Source: an uncultured Acidimicrobiales bacterium
Lineage (GTDB): Bacteria > Actinomycetota > Acidimicrobiia > Acidimicrobiales > UBA10347
Assembly (NCBI GenBank): GCA_937942965.1
Contig: CALDGN010000166.1
Coordinates: 1 to 6,236 of the forward strand
Length of the DNA stretch: 6,236 nt
Direction: 5' to 3'
In this document: piece after piece, positions 5,738-6,236 of the stretch
Position numbering within the stretch: the stretch's first letter is position 1
Layout of the letters: each line of letters begins with the position of its first letter
Program-made: the position numbers and the translations under genes
The notes under the pieces: model-generated
What the model was told of the DNA's origin: nothing
Databases searched by the model: none
The model's input: only the letters and a program-made list of their open reading frames with translations

Positions 5738-5751
5738 CGCCGACCTCGGCG
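5738..5751. terminator. Short inverted repeat in the 27-nt convergent gap, weak terminator candidate
   Basis: CGCCGA and TCGGCG separated by CC lie between the stop of the MFS gene (5732) and the stop of the CoA ligase gene (5760, minus). The position fits a shared terminator, but the stem is only 6 bp with a 2-nt loop and no T run follows, so this is weak evidence. Confidence 0.25.
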
Positions 5752-5759
5752 AGTAGCGA

Positions 5760-6236
5760 TCAGTCGGTGAGCGCAGCCAGCGCCTGGGCTCGTAGCTCAG
5801 TCCGCTGTATCTTGACGCCGTTCGGGCCATCGGTGACCGGGAACGCATCGATCGCCAGCACTCGGACTGGACACTTGAATCGGGCGAGCGTCGATTGGCA
5901 ATGCTCGATCACCGAGGCTTCGTCGACCTGATCGACGCCGTCGCTCACGATGACGAAGGCGACCGGTCGCGCTCCTTGTTCGAGGCCTACGGCGACGACC
6001 TGTGCTTGGGCGACATCAGGATGTTCGAGGACAACGGCTTCGACTTCGGTCGGCGCCACAAGGAAGCCCCCGAGACGCATCACATCGCCCATCCTCGTGA
6101 TGTACTCAAAGCTGTTCGGGCCATCTTCGCTGGCGATATCGCCGGTCCGGAACCAGGGGCCGTCGAAGTGGCGGTCGGTGAGCTCGCGGTCGATCTCGTC
6201 GCCGCCATCAGCCAGGTAGCCCTCGAAAAGGCTTGG
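5760..6236 (-). CDS. AMP-forming acyl-CoA synthetase / CoA ligase, C-terminal part (5' end outside window)
   Basis: The frame is open to the right edge, and 158 residues plus the stop are visible, about a third of a full enzyme. It starts in the core near SLFEGYL, followed by the adenylate-binding stretch PWFRTGD (27-33, with the Asp that contacts the ribose), the hinge TRMGDVMRLGGFLVAPTEVE (47-66) that swings the C-terminal domain, then EHPDVAQAQVV. The C-terminal motif around K142 (NGVKIQR) supplies the Lys that makes the acyl-adenylate, though the loop before it (FPVTDGPNG) is slightly longer than the usual P-x-T-x-x-G-K form. The enzyme activates a carboxylic acid with ATP and then forms the CoA thioester; the acid-specificity pocket lies mostly upstream, so its substrate is unknown. 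An internal ATG at 6092 is not the start, because coding continues upstream without a stop. It converges with the MFS gene. Confidence 0.93.
   Translation of the reverse strand, partial: PSLFEGYLADGGDEIDRELTDRHFDGPWFRTGDIASEDGPNSFEYITRMGDVMRLGGFLVAPTEVEAVVLEHPDVAQAQVVAVGLEQGARPVAFVIVSDGVDQVDEASVIEHCQSTLARFKCPVRVLAIDAFPVTDGPNGVKIQRTELRAQALAALTD

Noticed and set aside
1..6236. CRISPR array, tRNA/rRNA gene, insertion sequence or attachment site
   Set aside because: No regular repeat-spacer pattern, no cloverleaf or rRNA segment, no transposase-like product and no terminal repeats with target duplication were seen.

Overview
The window is dense, GC-rich bacterial DNA with short intergenic gaps, strong Shine-Dalgarno sites on some genes, GTG as well as ATG starts, and heavy G/C preference at third codon positions. 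Together with the protein types (a CoA ligase end, a phytanoyl-CoA dioxygenase-like oxygenase, a thiamine-diphosphate dehydrogenase E1 pair, a FAS1-domain protein) this suggests a free-living high-GC actinobacterium, possibly of the Acidimicrobiia. That placement is inference, because no rRNA or marker gene is present. No tRNA, rRNA, CRISPR array, insertion sequence or phage gene was seen.

Layout. Positions 2-577 (+) hold the 3' end of a protein with a FAS1 (fasciclin) C-terminus followed by a three-repeat 'YLDAD' domain that looks like a beta-trefoil. A short AT-richer spacer follows, with a degenerate 5-nt repeat (601-635) and a perfect 12-bp GC-rich hairpin (648-675) that lies between convergent genes. 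From 4431 down to 709 five genes run on the minus strand: an unrecognised 112-residue protein, a PhyH-type Fe(II)/2-oxoglutarate oxygenase, a DUF2853 protein, and the alpha and beta subunits of a 2-oxoacid/acetoin-type dehydrogenase E1, whose ends overlap by 4 nt. An MFS transporter (4515-5732, +) is divergent from this group. The 3' end of an AMP-forming acyl-CoA synthetase (5760-6236, -) is convergent with the transporter and runs off the window.

How the genes may work together. The E1 alpha/beta pair is certainly one enzyme: subunit order and ATGA overlap show translational coupling. No E2 (lipoyl acyltransferase) or E3 is present, so the electron and acyl acceptor must be encoded elsewhere or the pair uses another acceptor. 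The oxygenase, E1, divergent MFS carrier and nearby CoA ligase could form a small uptake and breakdown module for an organic acid or hydroxylated substrate. This rests on gene order only.

The most unusual non-coding signal is a near-complete hairpin at 2680-2732, exactly where translation of E1 alpha starts. Its outer arms are a perfect 14-bp inverted repeat, and one arm contains the likely ATG and the first codons of the gene. The second most unusual item is the FAS1 plus YLDAD-repeat fusion at the left edge. No complete new system of defence, mobile or RNA type could be made out.
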